From contig JANLPQ010000034.1 in NCBI GenBank assembly GCA_031367325.1, positions 4,618 through 68,617 on the forward strand: a stretch of 64,000 nt of DNA. The letters run 5' to 3'. The notes beneath the pieces were generated by a model that did no database searches, was not told where the DNA came from, and was given only the letters and a program-made list of their open reading frames with translations. Positions 17,458 to 26,649 of this stretch are shown piece after piece; the first letter of the stretch is position 1, and every line of letters begins with the position of its first letter. The stretch comes from JAAFIP01 sp031367325. GTDB taxonomy: Bacteria; Pseudomonadota; Gammaproteobacteria; Burkholderiales; Burkholderiaceae_C. A program made the translations under genes and the position numbers.

Positions 17458-18384
17458 ATGACCACAGCTACCCATCCCGTTGTGCCTGCCAGCACTGCCC
17501 AGCCAGAGGCGGTGTTGACCTACCCGTCGCCGCTGGCAGAATTTTGGCAGGCGTTTTCTAAAAATAAAGGTGCGGTAGCCGGCATGGTGTTTATGCTGCT
17601 GGTGGCGCTGTTGGCAGTATTTGCGCCTTGGGTGGCACCGTATGACCCGATTGAGCAGTACCGCGATCACTTCTTGCAGCCACCCGTGTGGGCAGGCGGT
17701 ACGCGCGAGTTTTTGTTAGGTACCGACGAGCTGGGCCGTGATATTTTGTCGCGCTTAATTCATGGGGCGCGGCTGTCGCTGCTGGTGGGGCTGATGTCGG
17801 TGGTCTTAGCATTGATCCCCGGTGTCACGTTGGGCTTGGTAGCTGCCTTTTCGGGCAAAGTGGTGGACGGTTTAATCATGCGCATGATGGACATTGTGAT
17901 GGCGTTGCCTGCACTGTTGCTAGCGGTTGCCATCATCGCCATTTTGGGGCCTGGGCTGCGCAATGCTATGTTCGCCATTGCCTTGGTGTCGCTGCCTGCC
18001 TACGTACGCTTGGCCCGCGCATCAGCCATGACAGAGCTGGCGCGTGACTACGTCACTGCGGCCCGCTTATCAGGTGCAGGCACGGTGCGATTGATGTTTG
18101 TCACGGTGCTGCCCAACTGCATGGCCCCGCTGATAGTGCATGCCACGATGAGTTTTTCGGCGGCTATTCTAGAAATTTCGGCCTTGGGATTTTTAGGTTT
18201 AGGCGTGCAGCCTCCGCTGCCCGAATGGGGCACCATGCTGGCCTCAGCGCGTGACTATATTGAGAGCGCTTGGTGGGTAGTAACTTTGCCGGGGCTGACT
18301 ATTTTGTTGTCGGTGCTGGCTATTAACCTGATGGGCGACGGCCTGCGCGATGCGCTAGACCCTAAGCTTAAAACTGCAGCGTGA
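17458..18384 (+). CDS. dppC: dipeptide ABC transporter, permease DppC
   Basis: A 308-residue permease with a cytoplasmic N-terminus, a first helix (about 38-62), a periplasmic segment with FLLGTDELGRDILSRLIHGAR, and further helices. The EAA loop is DYVTAARLSGAGTVRLMFVTVLPN. The ending LMGDGLRDALDPKLK is typical of the DppC/OppC family. It forms a heterodimer with DppB. The 40-base gap to dppD contains no terminator. Confidence 0.95.
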   Translation: MTTATHPVVPASTAQPEAVLTYPSPLAEFWQAFSKNKGAVAGMVFMLLVALLAVFAPWVAPYDPIEQYRDHFLQPPVWAGGTREFLLGTDELGRDILSRLIHGARLSLLVGLMSVVLALIPGVTLGLVAAFSGKVVDGLIMRMMDIVMALPALLLAVAIIAILGPGLRNAMFAIALVSLPAYVRLARASAMTELARDYVTAARLSGAGTVRLMFVTVLPNCMAPLIVHATMSFSAAILEISALGFLGLGVQPPLPEWGTMLASARDYIESAWWVVTLPGLTILLSVLAINLMGDGLRDALDPKLKTAA

Positions 18385-18424
18385 CCTGCATGGCCAGCCT
18401 GCTATTACAAAGCGAATTTTCAAT

Positions 18425-19423
18425 ATGAGCCTTTTAGACATGCGCAATCTCAGCGTCGAATTCGGCCCGGTGGGGCACGCCTTTCGCGCTGTCGACGGCT
18501 TGGGCCTGCGCGTAAATGCGGGCGAGATCGTAGGTATTGTGGGCGAATCAGGCTCGGGTAAATCGGTCACCATGATGGCGCTGATGGGTTTGTTAGCAGG
18601 GCAGGGCCGTGTTACTGCGGACGCGCTGCAGTTTGATGGGCAAGACTTGCTGCGCATTACCGATGCGCAGCGTCGCAGTATCTTGGGCAAAGACATGGCC
18701 ATGATTTTTCAAGACCCGATGACATCGCTGAACCCGTGCTTTACCGTGGGCTACCAGTTGATAGAGGTGCTTAAAGTGCACCTCGGCTTGCGCGGTGCAG
18801 CGGCCAAGGCCCGCGCGATTGAACTGCTGGAGATGGTAGAAATTTCCGGTGCCAAAGGCCGCATGGACAACTATCCGCACCAATTTTCTGGCGGCATGAG
18901 CCAGCGTGTCATGATTGCTATTGCCATAGCCTGTAACCCCAAGCTACTGATCGCCGATGAGCCCACGACAGCGCTGGACGTGACGATTCAAGCGCAAATT
19001 ATGGACCTCTTGGTCAGCCTGCAAAAAGCCCAAGGCATGGCCTTGGTGATGATTACCCATGACTTGGCTGTGGTAGCCGAAGTGGCTGAGCGGGTAGCGG
19101 TGATGTACGCAGGCCAAATCGTGGAACAAGGGCCTGTCAGCCAGCTGTTTACCGCGCCAGCGCACCCCTACACCCACGCCTTGCTGCAGGCCGTGCCAGA
19201 GCGTAGCCGGGGTGCAAGGCGATTGAACACGCTGCCGGGCATGGTGCCGGGCCAATACGACCGCCCCACAGGCTGCCTGCTGGCCCCGCGCTGCCTGTAC
19301 AAGCAAGACCAGTGCACGCAGCACCAGCCCCAGTTAACAGAGCACCGTGGTGCCCAAGTGCGCTGCTTTTATCCTTTGGCTCCAGCACAATCTGCAGACC
19401 CAACCCAGCAGGCCAACGCATGA
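18425..19423 (+). CDS. dppD: dipeptide ABC transporter, ATPase DppD
   Basis: A 332-residue ATPase with Walker A GESGSGKS, Q-loop MIFQDPMTSLNP, ABC signature FSGGMSQRVMIAIAIA (the GG-M variant common in DppD) and Walker B LLIADEPTTALDVT. The C-terminal oligopeptide/dipeptide region carries cysteines in PTGCLLAPRCLYKQDQC, the usual Fe-S-like Cys cluster of this subfamily. Its TGA overlaps the dppF ATG as ATGA. It powers dipeptide import together with DppF. Confidence 0.95.
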   Translation: MSLLDMRNLSVEFGPVGHAFRAVDGLGLRVNAGEIVGIVGESGSGKSVTMMALMGLLAGQGRVTADALQFDGQDLLRITDAQRRSILGKDMAMIFQDPMTSLNPCFTVGYQLIEVLKVHLGLRGAAAKARAIELLEMVEISGAKGRMDNYPHQFSGGMSQRVMIAIAIACNPKLLIADEPTTALDVTIQAQIMDLLVSLQKAQGMALVMITHDLAVVAEVAERVAVMYAGQIVEQGPVSQLFTAPAHPYTHALLQAVPERSRGARRLNTLPGMVPGQYDRPTGCLLAPRCLYKQDQCTQHQPQLTEHRGAQVRCFYPLAPAQSADPTQQANA

Positions 19424-20400
19424 GCACCATCGTCATGCAAGCCGACGGCTTAACGCGCCATTACGCGGTGTCGCAGGGTTTTTTAAAGCCCAAAGTAATG
19501 GTCAAAGCTTTGAACGGTGTGTCCTTTGCGCTGCAAGCGGGCAAAACACTGGCCGTAGTGGGCGAATCAGGCTGCGGCAAAAGCACGCTGGCTCGCCAGC
19601 TCACGCTGGTAGAGCCGCCTACGCAAGGCAGCTTGTCTTTGGACGGCGAACCAGTCAACCCCAGCGACACTGCGCAGCACCAGCGCCTGCGTAGCAAGGT
19701 GCAAATGGTGTTTCAAAACCCCTACGCATCGCTGAACCCACGGCAAAAAATTGCAGCGCAATTGGCCGAGCCTTTGCTGCTGAACACCGCCATGACCGCC
19801 GCAGAGCGCAGCTATGCGGTAGCCAGCATTATGCAGCGCGTAGGCCTGCGCCCTGAATACAGCCGCCGCTACCCGCACATGTTCTCAGGCGGGCAGCGCC
19901 AGCGTATTGCCATCGCCCGCGCCATGATTTTGCAGCCCAAGGTGCTGGTGGCTGACGAGCCCACGTCGGCGCTAGACGTGTCGATTCAGGCGCAGGTGCT
20001 TAATTTGTTGATGGACTTGCAAGACGAGTTCAACACCGCCTATGTTTTTGTGTCGCACAACTTGGCGGTTGTCGAGCATGTGGCCCACGATGTGATGGTG
20101 ATGTATCTAGGCCGCGTGGTAGAAACGGGGCCTAAGGTGGATATTTTTGCCCAGCCTTTACACCCCTACACACAAGCGCTACTGTCGGCCACTCCGTCGA
20201 TAGACGCGCACCAGCGGCAAAAGAAGATTCCTATTGTGGGCGAGCTGCCCAGCCCGCTAAATCCACCGTCTGGCTGCGCTTTCCATAAGCGCTGCCCGTA
20301 CGCCGACGCACGCTGCGCAGCACAAGAGCCGCAACTGCGCCTTGTGCAAGGCAGGCAGGTGGCATGCCACCACGTAGAAAATCTGACCGTAGCAGCTTAA
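19420..20400 (+). CDS. dppF: dipeptide ABC transporter, ATPase DppF
   Basis: A 326-residue partner ATPase. It has Walker A GESGCGKS, Q-loop MVFQNPYASLNP, signature FSGGQRQRIAIARA, Walker B LVADEPTSALDVS, and a C-terminal cysteine cluster in PSGCAFHKRCPYADARC. The start at 19420 is fixed by the ATGA overlap with dppD and by MSTIVMQADGLTRHY; a 36-codon in-frame extension upstream lies inside dppD. It ends the operon; a REP-like element follows rather than a T-tailed terminator. Confidence 0.95.
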   Translation: MSTIVMQADGLTRHYAVSQGFLKPKVMVKALNGVSFALQAGKTLAVVGESGCGKSTLARQLTLVEPPTQGSLSLDGEPVNPSDTAQHQRLRSKVQMVFQNPYASLNPRQKIAAQLAEPLLLNTAMTAAERSYAVASIMQRVGLRPEYSRRYPHMFSGGQRQRIAIARAMILQPKVLVADEPTSALDVSIQAQVLNLLMDLQDEFNTAYVFVSHNLAVVEHVAHDVMVMYLGRVVETGPKVDIFAQPLHPYTQALLSATPSIDAHQRQKKIPIVGELPSPLNPPSGCAFHKRCPYADARCAAQEPQLRLVQGRQVACHHVENLTVAA

Positions 20401-20425
20401 AAATATATGAGTTTTAGGCCGCTCA

Positions 20426-20463
20426 GGCCGTAGAACCTGCTCAAGCAGCTATTGAATTTATAG
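20426..20463 (-). repeat. CTAT/AGCAG REP-like element, copy 5
   Basis: On the minus strand it reads CTAT-AAATTCA-ATAG, CTGCTTGAGCAGG, TTCTACGGCC. It lies 26 bases after the dppF stop, between the convergent dppF and DUF3422 genes. The stems are intact. Confidence 0.9.
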
Positions 20464-20484
20464 TGGTTAATGATTTAGTCGGTA

Positions 20485-21822
20485 TCAAACCGACAATAAA
20501 CCGCGGTGAATACGGCGCGTGACGTACCACACGGCAGCGATGACCAAGGGAATCAAAGCACCGGTTAGCACTTCAGGGTCGATAGGCACGCCGCCCGCCT
20601 TTAACGCCTTGCTAGCGTACAACAGCAGGCTCACAGCGTAGTAAGACACCGCCGCAATCGACAGCCCTTCCACTGTGGCTTGTAGACGCAACTGCAGCTC
20701 TTGGCCGCGCGTTAACTTTTCTAGCAACTGCTGATTTTGCTTTTCAGTGGCAATGTCTACCCGGGTGCGCAGCAGCGCGCTGGTGCGGGCAATACGCTCA
20801 GACAGCTCGGCCAGGCGGCGCTGGGTAACGCTGACGGTGGCCATGGCGGGGTCTAGGCGGCGGTGCAAAAAAGCGCCCAGGGTTTGGGTACTGGCAACGC
20901 TATGCTCGCGTATTTCTGCCAACCGCTGCCGCACGATGTCGTAGTAAGCTAGTGTGGCCGAAAAGCGGTACGCATGGGTGGTAATGGCTTTTTCAACCGC
21001 TGCAGCCAGCGCTACCAAATTGCCTAGCAACGGTTCGTCGGGCAGCGACTGGTTTACCAAGTCAACTGTCAGCTGGGCTAACTGGTCTTCCCACTGCGCC
21101 AGCTGCGAGGCCAGCTGCTTAGCCTCTGGCAAGCCGCGTAGCGCCATCAAGCGGTAGGTTTCAATCTCTAGCAAGCGCTGGGCAACACGGCCAGCACGCA
21201 AAGGGCTGCAATCTGCAGGGGCCAGCACCAGCATGCGTTCATACCCATCGCTGCGCATCTGAAAATCGCACAGCGCCATAGAGTGGCTGTCGCGGCCCAG
21301 TAACGAAGCCAGTACAGGCGAGCTTTGGCTATTGGTGTTGTCGGTAGTTTCGGCCCGCATCCACGGGCTGGCAGCATTAAATAAACCAGCTTTGTCGTCC
21401 CACGGCACGCTTAGCATCCACAAATCAATGGCGGCTAGGGTTTGGCCGGGAATGCTGCTTAACCACGCAGCATCCAAGTGCAGGGCGCTACGCAGTTGCG
21501 CAGGGTCTTGGCCCAAATGGGTGCCTGCTGCTAGGGGCAGCACCAGCGAGTAGCGGGTAAATTCACTGTGGCGCTCCCATTTAAGGGAATAGTTGTCAAA
21601 CTGCAGCCGCAAAAAGTTAGATTCCAAATCGGCCAAACCCAACTGCGCTTGGCCTGGCAGCCGCTGCAAGTGGGCCAGCTCTGTGCTGCGCGGCACGCCC
21701 TCATTGAGCACCGCAATCAGCAGCACAAATGCGGGTAGATCTATGTTGGCCGCGGGTCTGGCGTGCAGCTCGCTGTACAGAAGCGCGCGTTGAGGGTGGT
21801 CGGGGGGTAAATTGCGTGGCAT
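20485..21822 (-). CDS. DUF3422 family membrane protein
   Basis: A 445-residue protein of the DUF3422 family, found widely in proteobacteria and without a known function. The N-terminus carries the family pattern LPPDHPQRALLYSELHARP. The middle is helical with predicted coiled coils (about 270-370), and the C-terminus has two membrane helices (about 385-440) ending in VTRRIHRGL. The ATG at 21822 is chosen over a TTG upstream. It lies 45 bases downstream of fabI on the same strand, so cotranscription is plausible. Confidence 0.88.
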   Translation of the reverse strand: MPRNLPPDHPQRALLYSELHARPAANIDLPAFVLLIAVLNEGVPRSTELAHLQRLPGQAQLGLADLESNFLRLQFDNYSLKWERHSEFTRYSLVLPLAAGTHLGQDPAQLRSALHLDAAWLSSIPGQTLAAIDLWMLSVPWDDKAGLFNAASPWMRAETTDNTNSQSSPVLASLLGRDSHSMALCDFQMRSDGYERMLVLAPADCSPLRAGRVAQRLLEIETYRLMALRGLPEAKQLASQLAQWEDQLAQLTVDLVNQSLPDEPLLGNLVALAAAVEKAITTHAYRFSATLAYYDIVRQRLAEIREHSVASTQTLGAFLHRRLDPAMATVSVTQRRLAELSERIARTSALLRTRVDIATEKQNQQLLEKLTRGQELQLRLQATVEGLSIAAVSYYAVSLLLYASKALKAGGVPIDPEVLTGALIPLVIAAVWYVTRRIHRGLLSV

Positions 21823-21867
21823 TGGTCTGGGTAAAAGTTGCAATCCTAAGAACGCACTTTTAACACT

Positions 21868-22656
21868 TTATTCAGCAATGCCGCCCACTACTTGGCTAAA
21901 GCCGCCGTCCACATAGGTAATCTCCGCGCTCACACCAGCCGCTAAATCGCTCATTAAAAACGCGGCCACATTGCCCACATCGTCCACCGTCACGTTACGG
22001 CGAATGGGCGAGGCAGCAGCCACTGCGCTTAATATTTTGCCAAAGTCTTTGATGCCGCTGGCAGCCAAAGTTTTGATTGGTCCAGCACTGATACCGTTAG
22101 CCCGCAGCCCACGGCCTTGCGCGCCCAGCGAGCCTGCCAGGTAGCGCACCGACGCTTCGAGCGAGGCTTTGGCCAAGCCCATGGTGTTGTAGTTGGGCAC
22201 AATGCGGTCGGCACCCAGATAGGTAAGGGTAAGCGCAGCAGAGTTATCGTTCAAATACGGCAGTGCCGCCTTGGCCATAGCCGGGAAGCTGTAAGCACTA
22301 ATGTCGTGCGCAATCTTAAAGCCCTCACGCGACAGACCTTCTAAAAAGTCCCCCGCAATCGCCTCGCGCGGGGCAAAGCCTATGCTGTGTACAAAGCCGT
22401 CAAACTTGGGCCATGCGGCCGACAAATCAGTAAATAGCTGGGTAATTTGCGCGTCGCTGCCTACATCGCAGTCAAAAATCAGCTTGCTGCCAAAATCTGC
22501 AGCAAACTCGGTGGTACGGTCTTTAAACCGCTCGCCCACGTAGCTTAGCGCTATCTCAGCCCCTTCGCGGTGGCAGGCTTTAGCGATACCATACGCAATA
22601 GAGCGATTAGACAATACGCCTGTGATTAATAATTTTTTACCTGCTAGGAAACCCAT
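21868..22656 (-). CDS. fabI: enoyl-[acyl-carrier-protein] reductase (NADH) FabI
   Basis: A 262-residue short-chain dehydrogenase that carries out the last reduction of each fatty-acid elongation cycle. The catalytic residues sit at the same numbers as in E. coli: Tyr146 and Tyr156 in YLGADRIVPNYNTMG, and Lys163. The glycine-rich start is GKKLLITGVLSNRSIAYGIA, and the NAD-binding DVGSD follows at 64-68. Length is normal. It is divergent from yejA, with only 37 bases between the two starts, so the promoters must overlap or lie inside the genes. Confidence 0.97.
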   Translation of the reverse strand: MGFLAGKKLLITGVLSNRSIAYGIAKACHREGAEIALSYVGERFKDRTTEFAADFGSKLIFDCDVGSDAQITQLFTDLSAAWPKFDGFVHSIGFAPREAIAGDFLEGLSREGFKIAHDISAYSFPAMAKAALPYLNDNSAALTLTYLGADRIVPNYNTMGLAKASLEASVRYLAGSLGAQGRGLRANGISAGPIKTLAASGIKDFGKILSAVAAASPIRRNVTVDDVGNVAAFLMSDLAAGVSAEITYVDGGFSQVVGGIAE

Positions 22657-22693
22657 ACGTGCCTCTTTTCAAAATCAATGCAACAATTGTCGC

Positions 22694-24517
22694 ATGCGAT
22701 CAGTAGCGTTTAGTTTAGCGGCTTTGTTGGCCATGCCGGCCTGGGCCGCGCATGGCTACGCGCTGTGGGGTGACTTGAAATACCCTGCAGGCTTTGCACA
22801 CTTTGCCTACGTTAACCCCGTAGCGCCCAAAGGCGGCGAGCTGGTGGCGGTGAGTAATTTGCGGGTGTCTACCTTTGACAAGTACAACCCCTTCACCATC
22901 AAGGGCACCTCGCCTGCTTATTTAAGCGAGATGCTGTTTGACACCCTGCTGGTGGGCTCGGCAGACGAGCTGGGCACTGGCTACGGCCTGCTGGCTGAAG
23001 ATGTTGAGGTGGCTGCAGATGGCCTGAGCGCTACCTTTAAGCTGCGCCCGCAGGCTAAATTTCATGATGGCAAGCCTGTGCAAGCCGCCGACGTCAAACA
23101 CAGCTTTGACATATTGAACGGCAAGTATGTATCGCCCAGCTACCGCAGCCTGCTAGAAGACGTAGACCGCGCCGAGGTACTGGGGCCACTGACCGTGCGA
23201 TTTGTGTTTAAACGCAAAAACCGCGAGCTGCCTTTAACAGTGGGGGGCTTGCCGATATTCAGCCGCGACTGGGGTAAAGGCAAAACCTTTGACAATGTAG
23301 TCACCGACACACCCATCGGCAGTGGTCGCTACAAAATTGGCCCCGTGGTGTACGGCAAAGACATCACGTATGTGCGTGACCCGTCGTATTGGGCCGAGAA
23401 GCTCAATGTCAATATCGGCGCTGGCAATTTTGACCGCATCACTATCAAAATCTACAAAGACAATGTGGCGCGGCTGGAGGGCCTGAAGGCTGGCGAGTTT
23501 GACTTTATGCAGTTTTATTCAGCAGGCGACTGGGCGCGGCGCGCCACAGGCAAACGTTTTGACAGTGGCGATTTGGCCAAAGGTGAGTTCAAACACAGCT
23601 TGCCTACAGGGTTTCAAAGCTATGTGTTCAATACCAGGCGCGATCAATTCAAAGACATTCGCGTGCGCCAAGCTATTGGGTTGGCGCACGACTTTAACTG
23701 GATGAGTCGGCAATTGTTTTATGGTGCCTACAAACCCGTTAATGGCCTGTTTGGCAATACTGAATGCGAGGCCAAAGGATCGCCTAGTGCCGAAGAGCTG
23801 GCACTGCTAGAGCCTTTGCGCGCACAAATTCCGCCAGCAGTGTTTGGCCCCGCAGCGCGCCAGCCCAACGCTGATGGACAAGACAACTTGCGCGATAACC
23901 TGCGCCGCGCCCAAGCATTGTTAAAAGATGCTGGCTGGACCGTGAGAGACGGCGCGTTGCGCAATGCACAAGGCTGGCCCATGGTGATTGAATATGTAGA
24001 CAGCCAAGAGTCAAAGGGCGCAACGCTGGCGTCTTGGCAGCGTAACTTGGGCAAGCTGGGTATCGAGCTAAAACTGCGCGCCGTAGACTTTGCGCTGTAC
24101 CAGCAGCGCCTGCAAAAATTTGACTACGACATGGCCAGCTTGGCCTTTCCGGGCACCAACAACCCGGGCTCAGAATTTGCAGATATGTTTGGCTCCAAAG
24201 CAGCCACGGTGGAGGACTCGGGTAACTACAGCGGCATTCAAAACAAAGCGGTTGACGCGCTAATTGACCGCATGGTGACTGCGCAAACCAAGACAGATTA
24301 TTTTGCATCGTGCCACGCGCTAGAGCGCGTTGTCACGCACAGCCATATCATGGTGCCGCAGTGGTACGGCGGGCAGCACAACGTGGCCTACAACCCGCGC
24401 AAACTTATCAAGCCCGCTATCACGCCGCAGTACTACGCGGCGGGCGGTTGGGTGATGGGCAATTGGTGGGCCGCTAGCGCCGCCGCTAATCCTGCAGCGG
24501 CCACGGCTACAAAGTAA
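22694..24517 (+). CDS. yejA: peptide ABC transporter, periplasmic binding protein YejA
   Basis: A 607-residue solute-binding protein of the YejA/oligopeptide type. The signal peptide is residues 1-18 (ending AWA), and the mature start HGYALWGDLKYPAGFAHFAYVNP is the YejA family hallmark. It is longer than DppA, as usual for YejA. In other bacteria YejABEF imports peptides and peptide-nucleotide antibiotics such as microcin C. The ATG at 22694 gives a proper signal peptide, whereas the longer frame from 22622 runs into fabI. It starts the yejABEF operon, five bases before yejB. Confidence 0.93.
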   Translation: MRSVAFSLAALLAMPAWAAHGYALWGDLKYPAGFAHFAYVNPVAPKGGELVAVSNLRVSTFDKYNPFTIKGTSPAYLSEMLFDTLLVGSADELGTGYGLLAEDVEVAADGLSATFKLRPQAKFHDGKPVQAADVKHSFDILNGKYVSPSYRSLLEDVDRAEVLGPLTVRFVFKRKNRELPLTVGGLPIFSRDWGKGKTFDNVVTDTPIGSGRYKIGPVVYGKDITYVRDPSYWAEKLNVNIGAGNFDRITIKIYKDNVARLEGLKAGEFDFMQFYSAGDWARRATGKRFDSGDLAKGEFKHSLPTGFQSYVFNTRRDQFKDIRVRQAIGLAHDFNWMSRQLFYGAYKPVNGLFGNTECEAKGSPSAEELALLEPLRAQIPPAVFGPAARQPNADGQDNLRDNLRRAQALLKDAGWTVRDGALRNAQGWPMVIEYVDSQESKGATLASWQRNLGKLGIELKLRAVDFALYQQRLQKFDYDMASLAFPGTNNPGSEFADMFGSKAATVEDSGNYSGIQNKAVDALIDRMVTAQTKTDYFASCHALERVVTHSHIMVPQWYGGQHNVAYNPRKLIKPAITPQYYAAGGWVMGNWWAASAAANPAAATATK

Positions 24518-24522
24518 ACACC

Positions 24523-25542
24523 ATGCTCAGCTACATCCTCAAACGCTTATTGCTGATGATCCCCACACTTTTTGGGGTACTACTGCTCACTTTCGCGGTT
24601 ATTCAGTTTGTACCCGGTGGGCCAGTAGAGCAGTACTTGGCCGAGTCTAAATCTACTACTGGAGCGGGTGGCGAGTCGGTCTATCGTGGCGGCAAGGGTG
24701 TTAACGAAAAGCGCTTGGCCGAGATCAAAGCCTTGTACGGCTTTGACAAGCCCGCGCCCGAGCGTTTTGTCATCATGCTCAAGTCGTATTTAACATTCGA
24801 TTTGGGTACCAGCTTCTTCCAGAACAAACCCGTTTGGCAGCTGATTAAAGAAAAGCTACCCGTGTCAATCAGCTTGGGGCTGTGGGTGTTTTTTCTGGCG
24901 TACTTTATTTCTATTCCACTGGGGGTTAGCAAGGCAGTGCGTGCAGGCAGCCGTTTTGATATGTGGACGACGCTGCTGGTGCTGATTGGTTATGCCATAC
25001 CGGGCTTTGTACTGGGCGTGGCGCTGGTGGTGATATTTGGCGGGCAGTTGCAGTGGTTTCCACTGCGCGGGCTGACGTCGGCTAACTGGGAAAGCTTAAG
25101 TTGGACAGCCAAAGTTACCGACTATTTATGGCATATCGCCATGCCTGTTGCAGCAAGCGTCATTGGTAGTTTTGCAGTGATCACCATGCTGACGAAAAAT
25201 TCATTTTTAGAAGAAATTAGAAAGCAATACGTGGTCACAGCTAGGGCGAAGGGTTTAGATGAGAAGAGAGTGCTGTACAAGCATGTTTTTCGCAACGCCA
25301 TGTTGCCGATTATTGCGGGTTTCCCTGCAGCGTTTATCGGCTCGTTTTTTGCAGGCTCTTTGCTGATTGAAACCTTGTTTTCGCTCGACGGGTTAGGCCT
25401 GCTGGGTTTTGAAAGCGTGATCCGCCGTGACTATCCTGTGGTGCTGGGTACTTTGTATTTGTTCACTTTGATGGGGCTAGCTACCAAGCTGATCAGCGAT
25501 TTGATGTACGTGTGGGTTGACCCACGCGTCAAGTTTGATTGA
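24523..25542 (+). CDS. yejB: peptide ABC transporter, permease YejB
   Basis: A 339-residue permease with about six helices. The start MLSYILKRLLLMIPTLFGVLLLTF and the insert between helices 1 and 2 (VEQYLAESKS to about residue 80) are typical of YejB. The EAA loop is QYVVTARAKGLDEKRVLYKHVFRNA. It pairs with YejE. The final codons (VKFD and stop) are repeated as DNA ten bases later, just before the yejE start. Confidence 0.94.
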   Translation: MLSYILKRLLLMIPTLFGVLLLTFAVIQFVPGGPVEQYLAESKSTTGAGGESVYRGGKGVNEKRLAEIKALYGFDKPAPERFVIMLKSYLTFDLGTSFFQNKPVWQLIKEKLPVSISLGLWVFFLAYFISIPLGVSKAVRAGSRFDMWTTLLVLIGYAIPGFVLGVALVVIFGGQLQWFPLRGLTSANWESLSWTAKVTDYLWHIAMPVAASVIGSFAVITMLTKNSFLEEIRKQYVVTARAKGLDEKRVLYKHVFRNAMLPIIAGFPAAFIGSFFAGSLLIETLFSLDGLGLLGFESVIRRDYPVVLGTLYLFTLMGLATKLISDLMYVWVDPRVKFD

Positions 25543-25565
25543 CGCCTAGCATCAAGTTTGATTGA
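25529..25565 (+). repeat. 14-bp direct repeat across the yejB-yejE junction
   Basis: TCAAGTTTGATTGA occurs at 25529-25542, where it is the end of yejB including the stop, and again at 25552-25565, ending one base before the yejE ATG. It looks like a local duplication of 23-base period. It lengthens the yejB-yejE gap and removes any clear ribosome site for yejE. Confidence 0.8.
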
Positions 25566-25566
25566 T

Positions 25567-26649
25567 ATGAACGCCATCCATTCCACAGCCCAGTCGCAGA
25601 TCACACCTGCAGCAAGTACCACAGCCTCCGATTCTCCCCGCCTGCGCGCATGGCGGCGTTTTAAGCGTGACCGTTTGGGTTACTGGAGCTTGATTGTTTT
25701 GTCGGCTTTGTTTGTTTTGAGTTTGGTGGCCGAGCTGGTGTCTAACGACAAACCTTTGATTGCCCGTTACCAAGGCCAGTGGTACGCACCGTTTGTGCAG
25801 CAAGTGCCCGAGACATCTTTTGGCGGCGACTTTCAAACCGATACCGATTATCTTGACCCGTTCGTGCGCGATAAATTTGCCCAGCCTGGCAACTTTGCTT
25901 TGTTTGCGCTGAACAATTACCACCACAGCACATTAAATTATTTTTCAACCCAACCCAACCCCGCACCACCCTCTGCCGACAACTGGCTGGGCACCGACGG
26001 TAATGGCCGCGATGTAGTGGCGCGCTTGCTCTACGGCTTTCGGGTGTCTATGTTATTTGCTTTAGCGCTCACCTTAATTGGCACTTTGCTGGGCATCATC
26101 ACGGGTGCGTTGCAGGGCTATTTTGCGGGCAAGATAGATTTGGCTTTCCAACGCTTTATGGAAGTGTGGGGGTCCTTACCCGAGCTGTATTTGCTGATTA
26201 TTTTTGCCGCCGTGTTTGAGCCTAGCCTGCTACTGCTGCTGATCTTGCTGAGCGCATTCGGTTGGATGGGATTGTCTGACTACGTGCGAGCCGAATTTTT
26301 GCGCAACCGGCAGATGGACTACGTGCGCGCAGCGCGGGCGTTGGGCTTGTCGCACTGGCAAGTGATTACACGCCATGTGCTGCCCAACAGTATGACACCG
26401 GTGGTGACGTTTTTGCCGTTTCGCATGAGTGGCGCGATTTTGGCTTTAACGTCGCTGGACTTTTTGGGTCTAGGCGTGCCGCCAGGTACGCCCAGTTTGG
26501 GCGAGATGCTGGCGCAGGGCAAAAATAATATCGACGCATGGTGGATTTCGCTATCAACCTTTGCAGTGCTGGTCATCACGCTGCTGCTGCTCACCTTTAT
26601 GGGCGACGCATTGCGCGATGCGCTAGACCCGCGAAAGGCTGACAAATGA
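25567..26649 (+). CDS. yejE: peptide ABC transporter, permease YejE
   Basis: A 360-residue permease with RLRAWRRFKRDRLGYWSLIVL before the first helix, a large periplasmic segment (about 60-135; YDNDK-type family region with PDTSFGG-like motifs), NWLGTDGNGRDVVARLLYGFR, and the EAA loop DYVRAARALGLSHWQVITRHVLPN. The end FMGDALRDALDPRKA is typical. The ATG at 25567 is preferred to the TTG three codons earlier. The stop overlaps the yejF start as ATGA. Confidence 0.93.
   Translation: MNAIHSTAQSQITPAASTTASDSPRLRAWRRFKRDRLGYWSLIVLSALFVLSLVAELVSNDKPLIARYQGQWYAPFVQQVPETSFGGDFQTDTDYLDPFVRDKFAQPGNFALFALNNYHHSTLNYFSTQPNPAPPSADNWLGTDGNGRDVVARLLYGFRVSMLFALALTLIGTLLGIITGALQGYFAGKIDLAFQRFMEVWGSLPELYLLIIFAAVFEPSLLLLLILLSAFGWMGLSDYVRAEFLRNRQMDYVRAARALGLSHWQVITRHVLPNSMTPVVTFLPFRMSGAILALTSLDFLGLGVPPGTPSLGEMLAQGKNNIDAWWISLSTFAVLVITLLLLTFMGDALRDALDPRKADK

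Noticed and set aside
24523..25542. Possible second dipeptide (Dpp) operon instead of yejABEF
   Set aside because: The long binding protein starting HGYALWGDLKYP, the YejB-type insert and the fused double ATPase all point to Yej.
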